Shown: positions 1-5,240 of the stretch, in pieces | Position numbering within the stretch: the stretch's first letter is position 1 | Layout of the letters: every line of letters begins with the position of its first letter | Made by a program: the position numbers and the translations under genes | NCBI GenBank assembly: GCA_023423235.1 | Contig: JAFAFY010000215.1 | Coordinates: 1-8,067 of the forward strand | DNA: 8,067 bases | DNA from: Pseudomonadota bacterium | Lineage (GTDB): Bacteria; Pseudomonadota; Gammaproteobacteria; Xanthomonadales; Xanthomonadaceae | Direction: 5' to 3' | Notes under the pieces: model-generated | Told to the model about the DNA's origin: nothing | The model's input: only the letters and a program-made list of their open reading frames with translations | Database searches by the model: none

Positions 1-176
1 GCCGTATTGATCAGCCGGACCTTCTTGTTCACCGCCTGTCCGGAATCGAACAGCAGCAGAAGTCCCAGGCAGATGACGCCCACGAGCACGAGAAACAGCA
101 CCATCGCCTGTCCCAGCATGCCGCGACGCCGGCCATTCGGCCGGCGGATCCCCAAGAGCGCGGTTGATCTGAACAT
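1..176 (-). CDS. TadG-like pilus-locus membrane protein, N-terminal part (runs off left edge)
   Basis: Only the first 58 codons are present. The start ATG is at 174-176 on the minus strand, with AGGGA 8 nt upstream (185-189). The protein begins with a basic stretch (RRPNGRRR, residues 11-18), then one hydrophobic segment of about 20 residues (about 25-43), preceded by GQAM and followed by FDSGQAVNKKVRLINT. This 'GQA...hydrophobic...D.G......K..L.N' layout is typical of the Tad/TadG-like N-terminal membrane domain, which anchors a large periplasmic protein at the Tad (Flp) pilus assembly machine. It lies 79 nt downstream of two Flp pilin genes on the same strand, which supports a Tad locus. 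A TadE-type or other single-pass Tad protein is the main alternative, since the diagnostic C-terminal part is outside the window. Confidence 0.72.
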   Translation of the reverse strand, partial: MFRSTALLGIRRPNGRRRGMLGQAMVLFLVLVGVICLGLLLLFDSGQAVNKKVRLINT

Positions 177-255
177 GAGGTCGGTCCCTGACTTCGGGTG
201 AGGGAAACGCGTCGCACGGTCCCCTCCGGACGCGCGCTTCCCGGACTTCGCCGGT

Positions 256-537
256 TTACTCTTCGCTGACGGAGTTGTTGTACGACTGCATGTTCTTCTC
301 GTACATCGCGTCGATATGGGCTTCCTTCGCGGCTTCCTGGGCGTTTCCGATCGACTCCGAGGCACTCTTGCCGGACAGTTCGTTCGCCATGCCCGCGGTC
401 TGGTTGCGCACGGTGCTGCCGAAGAAGCTGACGACGGTGATCGACGCGATGGCGATCAGCGCGACGATGATGATGTACTCGGTCATGCCCTGGCCGCGCT
501 GGCCGACCCTGCGGGCGCTGCGATTCATTCGCTTCAT
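256..537 (-). CDS. flp: Flp family type IVb pilin (downstream copy)
   Basis: A 93-residue prepilin for the Flp/Tad pilus. The start at 535-537 is chosen because GGAG lies 9 nt upstream; a second Met three codons later (526-528) would be 18 nt away. The basic leader is followed by a class IVb prepilin site, RG|QGMTEY: cleavage is predicted after Gly15, with Glu at +5 (residue 20) and Tyr next. The hydrophobic spine is about residues 22-40 (IIIVALIAI...VSFFG). The C-terminal tail is long and polar with a run of small and charged residues, ending SYNNSVSEE; Flp pilins are usually 50-80 residues, so the tail is extended. TadV/CpaA-type peptidase would process it at the inner membrane. It sits 64 nt below its paralogue at 602-901 and shares its core almost exactly. 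Confidence 0.93.
   Translation of the reverse strand: MKRMNRSARRVGQRGQGMTEYIIIVALIAIASITVVSFFGSTVRNQTAGMANELSGKSASESIGNAQEAAKEAHIDAMYEKNMQSYNNSVSEE
400..443. repeat. direct repeat, pilin core, copy 1
   Basis: These 44 nt are identical to 752-795 (offset 352). They encode the end of the hydrophobic spine and the start of the helix in the two pilins. The similarity continues on both sides with scattered changes, so this is the most conserved part of a tandem gene duplication. Recombination between the copies could delete or fuse pilins. Confidence 0.95.
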
Positions 538-565
538 CTGGTTTATCTCCGACCTGATCGATCGA

Positions 566-594
566 GCCCTGCCGGCGCAGATGGCCGGCAGGGC
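566..594 (-). terminator. strong hairpin between the two pilin genes
   Basis: A perfect 11-bp GC-rich stem (GCCCTGCCGGC at 566-576 pairing with GCCGGCAGGGC at 584-594) around a 7-nt loop, 7 nt after the first pilin's stop codon in the direction of transcription. No U-run follows on the minus strand, so it is not a classical intrinsic terminator. A partial terminator or 3'-end-protecting hairpin that raises the level of the upstream pilin mRNA is more likely. The stem is seen; the role is inferred. Confidence 0.5.
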
Positions 595-601
595 GTCGGA
601 A

Positions 602-901
602 TCAATTGCCGCTGACGGTATTGTCGTACTCGCCCATGTTGATCTTTTCCTTCGCCTCGGCATCATCGGACGCCGCCTTGGCCGCGTCCTGAGCCCCCTT
701 GATGGACTCCGACGCGCTCTTGCCCGACAGCTCGTTGGCCATGCCCGACACCTGGTTGCGCACGGTGCTGCCGAAGAAGCTGACGACGGTGATCGCCGCG
801 ATCGCGATCAGCGCGACGATGATGATGTACTCGGTCATTCCCTGACCCGCCTGGCGACGACCGATGCGGCGGGGCTGACGGTTGGATTTCTGGATGTTCA
901 T
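602..901 (-). CDS. flp: Flp family type IVb pilin (upstream copy)
   Basis: A 99-residue Flp prepilin, first gene of the minus-strand pilin cluster. The start at 899-901 has AGGGA 5 nt upstream; the open frame extends further back, but with no ribosome site or pilin-like sequence. The leader is basic (QPRRIGRR), the processing site is AG|QGMTEY with cleavage after Gly19 and Glu24 at +5, and the hydrophobic spine follows (about 26-44). The core through NELSGKSASES is nearly identical to the second pilin, but the tails differ: this one ends KINMGEYDNTVSGN. The tail is alanine- and charge-rich and probably helical. A candidate promoter with a CRP-like box lies upstream, and a strong hairpin follows the stop codon, which could let this pilin be made in excess over downstream genes. 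Confidence 0.94.
   Translation of the reverse strand: MNIQKSNRQPRRIGRRQAGQGMTEYIIIVALIAIAAITVVSFFGSTVRNQVSGMANELSGKSASESIKGAQDAAKAASDDAEAKEKINMGEYDNTVSGN
752..795. repeat. direct repeat, pilin core, copy 2
   Basis: Second copy of the 44-nt identical block at 400-443, inside the upstream pilin gene. Confidence 0.95.
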
Positions 902-1022
902 ACGATTCCCTGTAGGTGTGAGGAAGAAATTGATCGGGTCCCAGACGACAAATGGCACGTCCGACGGTAGACCTGAATCGGGTTCCACGGTTCATCTGAG
1001 CGTCAGAAACGCTAGCATGGAA

Positions 1023-1051
1023 GTTGTACGGCAATGCATGCGATCCGCCAA
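1023..1051 (-). promoter_or_regulatory. candidate sigma-70 promoter for the pilin genes
   Basis: On the minus strand, TTGGCG (1046-1051) and TACAAC (1023-1028) are separated by exactly 17 bp; each matches four of six consensus bases. Transcription would start near 1016, giving a leader of about 115 nt before the first pilin. The spacing and the CRP-like box upstream make it plausible, but it is a pattern match only. Confidence 0.45.
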
Positions 1052-1065
1052 GATCATGACAGAAA

Positions 1066-1081
1066 TTTGATGCACATCACA
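1066..1081 (-). promoter_or_regulatory. CRP/Clp-like operator
   Basis: Read on the minus strand the box is TGTGA-N6-TCAAA, one base off the CRP consensus TGTGA-N6-TCACA. Xanthomonads use Clp, a CRP-family protein with near-identical DNA preference, to control surface and virulence functions. The centre (1073.5) lies about 57-58 bp upstream of the predicted pilin start, near the class I activation distance of about 61 bp. It could also serve the divergent operon. Confidence 0.5.
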
Positions 1082-1089
1082 AAAGCAAG

Positions 1090-1104
1090 TGACGCTCAGC
1101 GTCA
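1090..1104. promoter_or_regulatory. perfect 15-bp palindrome, possible operator
   Basis: TGACGCTCAGCGTCA has 7-bp perfect arms around one central base. Part of it recurs in inverted orientation at 996-1005 (CTGAGCGTCA). A dimeric regulator site is a reasonable guess; I do not recognise the regulator. Confidence 0.35.
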
Positions 1105-1238
1105 ATTTGAGGGTGAAGTGGGGCGTTTATTTGCGCCCGATGCGCAGATTGGTCATCCTTCGCGGCCGACTTTTTGACGGTCGTTCACGCCACCATCCGG
1201 CAGTCATCTTAAGCTTCTCGTCTGATAGGGAGATCCGC

Positions 1239-1649
1239 ATGTACCGCGTCTTTTGCCCGTCGCTGATCGCGGCCCTGCTGTTCGTCAGCCCCCTGGTGAG
1301 CGCCGCACAGGACGGCTCGGGAACGACGACGAAACGTCCATCGCCCGAAGAATGGAGTGCCCAGCAGCGGGCGTCCGCCACGCCACTGTCGGACGACGAC
1401 GCCGCGCTCGCCGCCGCGAACTCGAAGGCGCTGGGAGAGGCCTGCGGACTCACCGCCGCCGAGCTGTCCAGGCTCACGCCGGACGGTGACCGCAAGGGAC
1501 CGGCTTTCGAGGCAGCCGTGGAAGGCACATGCCGGGTGCAAGGCGCCGTGCCAGCGAGCAGCGGCGCACGCCGGAATTCCAGCAGAACTGCGAGTTCATG
1601 CGCTTCCGCCTGGGTAACGGGAACTGACCGATGCAGACAGACGACATGA
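1239..1649 (+). CDS. secreted hypothetical protein, probably frameshifted near its C-terminus
   Basis: Start ATG at 1239 with GGGAG 6 nt upstream. The N-terminus is a clear Sec signal peptide (hydrophobic core about 9-20, predicted cleavage VSA|AQ after residue 22), so the product is periplasmic or secreted. The mature part has Cys69 and Cys98 and helical, polar sequence. I do not recognise the family. The open frame ends at 1649, 19 nt inside the next gene, and its last ~30 residues are Ser/Arg-rich and unlike protein. In the frame one base back, the same DNA reads RRASEQRRTPEFQQNCEF and then MRFRLGNGN, stopping at 1625-1627, four bases before the next ATG. That looks like the true C-terminus and gives a third Cys. 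A 1-nt loss between about 1539 and 1556 would explain it: the restored product is about 129 residues and the operon spacing becomes normal. Either a real mutation or a sequence error. Confidence 0.65.
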   Translation: MYRVFCPSLIAALLFVSPLVSAAQDGSGTTTKRPSPEEWSAQQRASATPLSDDDAALAAANSKALGEACGLTAAELSRLTPDGDRKGPAFEAAVEGTCRVQGAVPASSGARRNSSRTASSCASAWVTGTDRCRQTT

Positions 1650-2740
1650 GCCGCCCGGCGCACGCGCCGGGCCTGCGTGCGGGCCTGGCCCGCGCTGGAG
1701 CCGGTGCGGTGGCGATCGCGTTGATGCTGGCCGCGTGCACGGACCGCGACGCCGCATCCGGCACACCGAACGGCGAGCAGGCTGCGGCCGTATCCGGGCC
1801 GACCGAAAGGCCGGAGCCGCCGTCGGAGCCGGACGCAACCCGCGAGGCCGCTCTGGAACCGGACGCCGTCGCGGGCTTCTCGCTCGACAAGCTCCCGGTT
1901 TCGACGACATCGCTGGGTGACTTCCCGTACATCCAGCTGCCGGCGGGTTACACGAGCTCGGATTCGTTCACCCGGGTGTATCCGTTCGACCGGGTGGGGT
2001 TCTGGACCGGGGACCAGGTCGAGTGGGTCGAGGGCAAGTTCCACGTCTCGCACATCCGCCCCGACGGGGTGACGTACTCGCCGATCCAGGTGGAGCGGAA
2101 CATCGCCGCCATCGTCGAACAGGCCGGTGGCGTCCGGGTGTTCAGTGGGCGGGAGCCGCCGGAGGCCGCGGAAGCGATCCGGACGGGCACATCCTCGTTC
2201 GCACCGCGCTACCGCAACGGACTGTGCTTCCACACCGAGCCGGTGCACGTCTACGTGATCCGGCGCGCCGACCGTGCCATCTGGATCCGCCAGTGCAGCA
2301 ACGGCGACAACGGCGGCGGCTGGATCATCGGCGAGACCGAACCGTTCGAGAGCACGGCCGCACTGCTGCCCAGCAGCCAGATCGAACAGGCGCTGGGCGA
2401 GAGCGGGCGGATCGCGCTGCAGGTCAACTTCGCCAGCGACGAGGCCGTCGTGCTCGAGGAGTCGATGCCGCAGATCGGCGAGATCGTGTCGCTGCTCGAG
2501 GCCAATGACGGGCTTCGCCTATCGATCGAAGGACATACCGACGACACGGGCACGCCGGAGCGCAACCGCATGCTCGCACTCGCACGGGCACAGGCGGTCG
2601 TGGACCTGGTCGTCGCGCGAGGCATCGACGCCGGTCGCCTCGAAGCGGCGGGTTATGGCTCCGACCGCCCCGTCGCCGACAACACCACCGAGGACGGCAA
2701 GGCGACGAACCGTCGGGTGGAGCTGGTCTCGCTGCAGTGA
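1631..2740 (+). CDS. OmpA-domain lipoprotein with one uncharacterised N-terminal module
   Basis: A 369-residue lipoprotein. The signal peptide ends in lipobox LAAC (lipidated Cys36), with Thr at +2, so outer-membrane anchoring is expected. Residues about 40-85 are a Pro/Glu/Ala-rich linker. Residues about 97-242 form a module I cannot name, with FPYIQLPAGY, YPF, EWVEG, TYS..QVERN, AGGVRVFSG, VYVIRRADRAIW and ETEPF. Residues 261-369 are a C-terminal OmpA-like peptidoglycan-binding domain: GHTDD at 301-305, NRRVE near the end, and the two residues that grip diaminopimelate in this family, Asp304 and Arg319, both present at the usual 15-residue spacing. It should tether the outer membrane to peptidoglycan, as Pal and OmpA do. 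The start at 1631 is 3 nt after the likely stop of the upstream gene; a Met at 1646 would also keep the signal peptide. The following gene overlaps its stop. The module recurs twice in the protein at 5825-7363. Confidence 0.9.
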   Translation: MQTDDMSRPAHAPGLRAGLARAGAGAVAIALMLAACTDRDAASGTPNGEQAAAVSGPTERPEPPSEPDATREAALEPDAVAGFSLDKLPVSTTSLGDFPYIQLPAGYTSSDSFTRVYPFDRVGFWTGDQVEWVEGKFHVSHIRPDGVTYSPIQVERNIAAIVEQAGGVRVFSGREPPEAAEAIRTGTSSFAPRYRNGLCFHTEPVHVYVIRRADRAIWIRQCSNGDNGGGWIIGETEPFESTAALLPSSQIEQALGESGRIALQVNFASDEAVVLEESMPQIGEIVSLLEANDGLRLSIEGHTDDTGTPERNRMLALARAQAVVDLVVARGIDAGRLEAAGYGSDRPVADNTTEDGKATNRRVELVSLQ

Positions 2741-3264
2741 AGGATGCGCCCGGCCGATGGCGGCGGTGCGCTGCGGCCGCCATCGCCGCGGCGCTGCTCG
2801 CGGCGTGCGGACCGGAGCCGATGGGGATGACGCCCGAGATCACCATGCCCGCCGACGAGGATCTCCAAGCGGCGCTGCTCGACGCTGCACAGGGCATCGA
2901 GGTCGTCGAGACCGGCCATACCGAAGCGTGCCTGATCGAAATGGCGATCCGCACGCCCGACGACCAGCGCAGCCACCGCTTCTGCCTTTCGCGCAACGCG
3001 GGCGCCGATGCCACGAAGTTGACCACCGCGTGCGGGCGGCTGGCGACGCGGCACATCGTCCTGTCGCGGTATTCCGGAGGCGCCGAAGTGGCGCATACGC
3101 GCATGACGCTGCAGAGGACGTGTCCGTCCGGCGAGCAGTTCGGTTGCGACGGGCTGGAGAAGTCCGGCCTGACCCTATTCGGCTATACCCAGCCCGACGG
3201 CGAACTCGCGCAGGCACGTGCCGGGTGCGAGCATTTGGGCGGCACCTGGCGGATCCCATCATGA
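2737..3264 (+). CDS. hypothetical lipoprotein with six mature cysteines
   Basis: 175 residues. The only start that keeps a signal peptide is GTG at 2737, which overlaps the previous stop as GTGA, implying translational coupling. The signal peptide is basic then Ala/Leu-rich, ending in lipobox LAAC with lipidated Cys24 and Gly at +2 (outer membrane expected). The mature protein has Cys at 65, 83, 99, 129, 137 and 164, an even number that could form three disulfides in the periplasm. The C-terminus contains GYTQPDGELAQARAGCEHLGGTW. I do not recognise the family. Its place between an OmpA lipoprotein and a Cys-pair lipoprotein suggests a shared envelope role; nothing in the sequence gives an activity. 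Confidence 0.8.
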   Translation: MKDAPGRWRRCAAAAIAAALLAACGPEPMGMTPEITMPADEDLQAALLDAAQGIEVVETGHTEACLIEMAIRTPDDQRSHRFCLSRNAGADATKLTTACGRLATRHIVLSRYSGGAEVAHTRMTLQRTCPSGEQFGCDGLEKSGLTLFGYTQPDGELAQARAGCEHLGGTWRIPS

Positions 3265-3797
3265 GCCGGGGCCGCGCCCTGGCCGGCCTGTGCGCGGTCC
3301 TGCTGGCCGCGTGCTCCGGTACCGACCCGGCGGCGGTGGAGACGGAGGAAGAACGTCCAACACGCACGGCGCCGGTCACCTCGCCCCGATCCTCGCAACC
3401 ACCGGCCCGACCCGCCCGGCCGGACGGGAACATCGCGCCGTCGCCTCTGCCACACGCCGGCGTAGACATCGGTGCCCAGGCTCCCTGGGTGGCAACGCAA
3501 TCAACCGATCCGGTCGAACGATGGGCAGAACTGGCGGGCGCGAACCTCGGCCACGCCCGTGGCTGCGGCGCGTCGGAGCAGGTGCTCGCGGACTATCGTC
3601 GCCTCATCGAGGCGGACCGGGTTGGACTGGAGGCACGCGGCCTGGACGTGTCGCGTTTCGACACAATCGTGGACACGCATGTGGACCGCGCGCGCGAGGA
3701 CATCCGCCGGCTCGGCCAGCGGAAGGGTGACGTCGACGGCGCGTGCGCGGCGATCCTCGAACGCTTGCGGACGCGCCTGGCGTCGCCCCCGCGCTGA
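3261..3797 (+). CDS. hypothetical Cys-pair lipoprotein
   Basis: 178 residues, start ATG at 3261 overlapping the previous stop as ATGA. The signal peptide ends in lipobox LAAC (lipidated Cys18, Ser at +2). A long Pro/Thr/Arg/Ser-rich linker (about 25-80) precedes a helical C-terminal domain bounded by two cysteines with 59 residues between them, containing GLDVSRF and then RAREDIRRL. The same domain layout is found in the lipoprotein ending at 5764 (57 residues between the Cys; GIEPEYF, EARPKIAAL), so the two are probably paralogues. No named family recognised. It is the last gene of the four-gene operon and runs head-on into sodC with 7 nt between the stops. Confidence 0.82.
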   Translation: MSRGRALAGLCAVLLAACSGTDPAAVETEEERPTRTAPVTSPRSSQPPARPARPDGNIAPSPLPHAGVDIGAQAPWVATQSTDPVERWAELAGANLGHARGCGASEQVLADYRRLIEADRVGLEARGLDVSRFDTIVDTHVDRAREDIRRLGQRKGDVDGACAAILERLRTRLASPPR

Positions 3798-3804
3798 GTG
3801 CCGG

Positions 3805-4401
3805 TCAGGCCTTCGGCGGCGGGTTCGTCACCGTGATCACCGCACAGGCGATGCGACGGCCGGCATTGCCTTCCGGCTGCGACGTGTAGTCGTCCGCGGC
3901 TTCGTGGATCACGAGGCTGCGACCGGCGATGTCGGTGTGGCCACCGCCGCCAAGCGTCACGCCCGCCACCTGCAGGTTCAGCGTCACGTTGCCGGCGGCC
4001 GTCACTTCCAGATTGGGGAGATCGCCGAGCATGTGCTCGCCGACCGAAGGCTGCCCGTGCCGGGTGCGATGCGGGTTGAAGATCGGGCCGGGCGCCTCAG
4101 GCGAGCTGCAGTCACCGGCCTCCTTGATGTGGAATCCGAACTCGCCCGGACGCGGGAATCCTGCCAGCGTGCCGGAAATGCGGACGCCATTGCCGAGCGG
4201 TTCGATCGTGAACTCGCCGCCCACGCCCGAACCATGGAGCGGTTGTACGAGCGCGGTCGCCGCCACGGCGTCGCTGTAGGCGACCTGGCCCCGATCGAGC
4301 TGCGGCACCGGCGTCGCGCAGGCGGCGAGCGTCATGGCGGCAGCGGCAGCGGCGGCGAGGGCGATCGCCGAGATGCGGTGGTGGTGTCCGTGAACGGTCA
4401 T
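3805..4401 (-). CDS. sodC: Cu/Zn superoxide dismutase-family lipoprotein with altered copper site
   Basis: 198 residues; start at 4399-4401 with GGGAG 8 nt upstream. The signal peptide is unusual in carrying HGHHH near its start; the lipobox is LAAC (Cys28, Ala at +2). Fold landmarks of SodC are present: FGFHI at 88-92, Cys98 and Cys186 for the conserved disulfide, HG at 115, GEHMLGDLPNL at 121-131, VIHEAADDY at 164-172, and GNAGRRIAC with the guide arginine at 183. Zinc ligands His115, His123 and Asp126 are present. Of the four copper ligands, His91 and His166 remain, but the second His of the usual HxH is Lys93 and the zinc/copper-bridging His of the usual GHFNP is Ile107. The frame and spacing are otherwise intact, so this is not decay. 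The product may bind zinc but probably lacks normal dismutase chemistry. Normal SodC destroys periplasmic superoxide; here a structural or altered metal role is as likely. Confidence 0.88.
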   Translation of the reverse strand: MTVHGHHHRISAIALAAAAAAAMTLAACATPVPQLDRGQVAYSDAVAATALVQPLHGSGVGGEFTIEPLGNGVRISGTLAGFPRPGEFGFHIKEAGDCSSPEAPGPIFNPHRTRHGQPSVGEHMLGDLPNLEVTAAGNVTLNLQVAGVTLGGGGHTDIAGRSLVIHEAADDYTSQPEGNAGRRIACAVITVTNPPPKA

Positions 4402-4467
4402 GCGTGTCTCTCCCCGAATATCCCTATTGACAGCCTCGAATCGTCTCGGTCGCACCTGGGAAAGTCA

Positions 4468-4489
4468 ACCGCGCACCGGCGTGCGCGGT
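4468..4489 (-). terminator. probable intrinsic terminator after the permease remnant
   Basis: A perfect 9-bp stem (ACCGCGCAC at 4468-4476, GTGCGCGGT at 4481-4489) with a 4-nt CGGC loop, one base past the permease-type stop codon. On the minus strand it is followed by TTGACTTT, a moderate T-rich tract. It would end transcription before sodC. The same TTGACT could form a weak -35 for sodC, but I found no good -10 with it. Confidence 0.5.
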
Positions 4490-4490
4490 A

Positions 4491-4761
4491 TCAGCTGCGC
4501 AGCCCGACCCCGCGCCTGAGCAGCGTCAGCGCCACCGCCGTCAGCACGACGACGAAGCCGAGCATCAGCGCATAGGCGATCCACAGTGGGATGTCGGACG
4601 TGCCGAACAGGCCGTAGCGGAACGCGTTGACCATGTAGAAGATCGGGTTGGCGTGGGTCATCGCCTGCGCCCAGTCGGGCAGCAGCGTGACCGAATAGAA
4701 CACGCCGCCCAGGTAGGTCAGCGGGGTCAGGATGAAGGTCGGCACGATCTCGCCGTCGTCG
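4491..4761. repeat. direct repeat, permease 3' end, copy 1
   Basis: Gap-free match to 7505-7775 (offset 3,014). Identity is high but not complete, with the longest identical run 39 nt. The match ends near the shared CGTCGTCG (4754-4761), and on the other side at the stop codon. Confidence 0.85.
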
Positions 4762-4764
4762 CCC
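4491..4764 (-). pseudogene. yadH: 3' remnant of a YadH-type ABC permease gene
   Basis: In one frame this encodes the last ~90 residues of an ABC-2 permease: PTFILTPLTYLGGVFYS, THANPIFYMVNAFRYGL, and the C-terminus RRGVGLRS. It aligns without any gap to the same part of the permease at 7505-7775, offset exactly 3,014 nt, with a 39-nt identical run (4689-4727 and 7703-7741). The protein-level match is higher than the DNA match, so the two copies have diverged at third positions under past constraint. The N-terminal half of the permease is missing; the frame continues upstream into panE-derived sequence. Non-functional as a transporter, though the frame could be translated as part of a chimera. 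Confidence 0.85.
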
Positions 4765-5092
4765 TTCACCGCGCTGATGAAGCACAGTCCGCCCAGCACG
4801 TTGCGGGCCCGACGGCCGGGGCGATCGCCTTGATCGAGCTGCCCAGGTCGTAGGCCTTGCAGTTCAGCAGCACCAGGTCGAACGGACTTTCGGCCGCGAG
4901 CGCCGGCAGCGCGTCGGCGGTGACGTGCGCGACCGGGAACGTCGCATCGCCGAGCGCGCTGCGGATGCGCAGCCCGTCGCGGTCCAGCTGCGCTGCGCGC
5001 GGGACGCACGAGAAAGGTCACGTCTCGGCGCCGGACTGCGCCAGGCGACCGCCGAAATAGCCACCGGTACCGCCGGCGCCGAGGATGTGCAT
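4765..5092 (-). pseudogene. panE: damaged 5' part of a 2-dehydropantoate 2-reductase gene (fused to permease remnant)
   Basis: Starts at ATG 5090-5092 with MHILGAGGTGGYFGG, the NADP-binding Rossmann glycine motif of ketopantoate reductase (PanE/ApbA), which makes pantoate for coenzyme A. The frame then fails: after SGAE it hits a TGA, while the expected VTFLVRPAR is in a second frame; about 20 bases on, the first frame resumes with AAQLDRDGLRIRSALGD and runs through DLVLLNCKAYDLGSS, including the conserved Lys. Near 4800-4812 the frame changes again to NVLGGLCFISAVKGDDGEI, also a PanE-type segment; about 20-25 residues expected between, with the conserved Asn-Gly motif, are missing. At about 4764 it passes in frame into the permease remnant, and the whole PanE C-terminal domain is absent. 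Three lesions and a fusion make this a pseudogene. Confidence 0.82.
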
Positions 5093-5193
5093 GTTGCCTG
5101 CGTGGTAAAAAGTGGGGGCGAATGATGATGACCACCGCGCCGCGCATCGGCAATCCGGATGCCGGCAGGCATCGCGGCGAGACGGTCCGCCTC

Positions 5194-5199
5194 TATAGT
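5194..5199 (+). promoter_or_regulatory. candidate -10 box for the lipoprotein gene
   Basis: TATAGT lies 41 nt upstream of the ATG at 5241, in a region otherwise very GC-rich. The hexamer at the matching -35 position is poor, so this is a weak call. Confidence 0.25.
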
Positions 5200-5240
5200 T
5201 GCAGGCCCTGGGCCATTGCCCCGTCCACAGGAACCCCCCG

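Larger units (their letters stand above)
902..1238. other. divergent intergenic control region
   Basis: This 337-nt stretch separates the minus-strand pilins from the plus-strand lipoprotein operon. I see no credible gene in it. It is less GC-rich than its surroundings and holds the candidate pilin promoter, a CRP/Clp-like box, a 15-bp palindrome, and a small hairpin near the predicted pilin transcript start (AGCGT at 999-1003, ACGCT at 1009-1013, 5-nt loop). I could not find a convincing -35/-10 pair for the plus-strand operon. Confidence 0.7.

Noticed and set aside
951..966. TGGCAC as the -24 element of a sigma-54 promoter
   Set aside because: The matching -12 element (GC at the right distance within TTGC) is absent on both strands.
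275..970. Plus-strand open frame opposite the pilin genes
   Set aside because: Its sequence is the antisense reading of the two pilins, whose processing sites and ribosome sites are unmistakable on the minus strand.
1127..2248. Long open frame (373 codons) on the minus strand opposite the OmpA lipoprotein gene
   Set aside because: Arg/Gly-rich composition, no ribosome site, no domain; it is a GC-driven shadow of the plus-strand genes, which have signal peptides and an OmpA domain.
4440..4468. TTGACT/GACGAT as a sodC promoter
   Set aside because: The -10 matches only three of six bases, and the -35 overlaps the terminator hairpin tail; too weak to list as a feature.
3472..4575. Plus-strand open frame of 367 codons crossing the lipoprotein end and sodC
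   Set aside because: It spans two real genes in the wrong frame or strand, and its composition is arginine-rich and not protein-like.
4491..5153. One intact 220-residue protein across the panE/permease region
   Set aside because: The upstream half of that frame is out of register with PanE for most of its length; only the short VTFLVRP and VLGGLCFISAV segments and the permease tail are protein-like in it.
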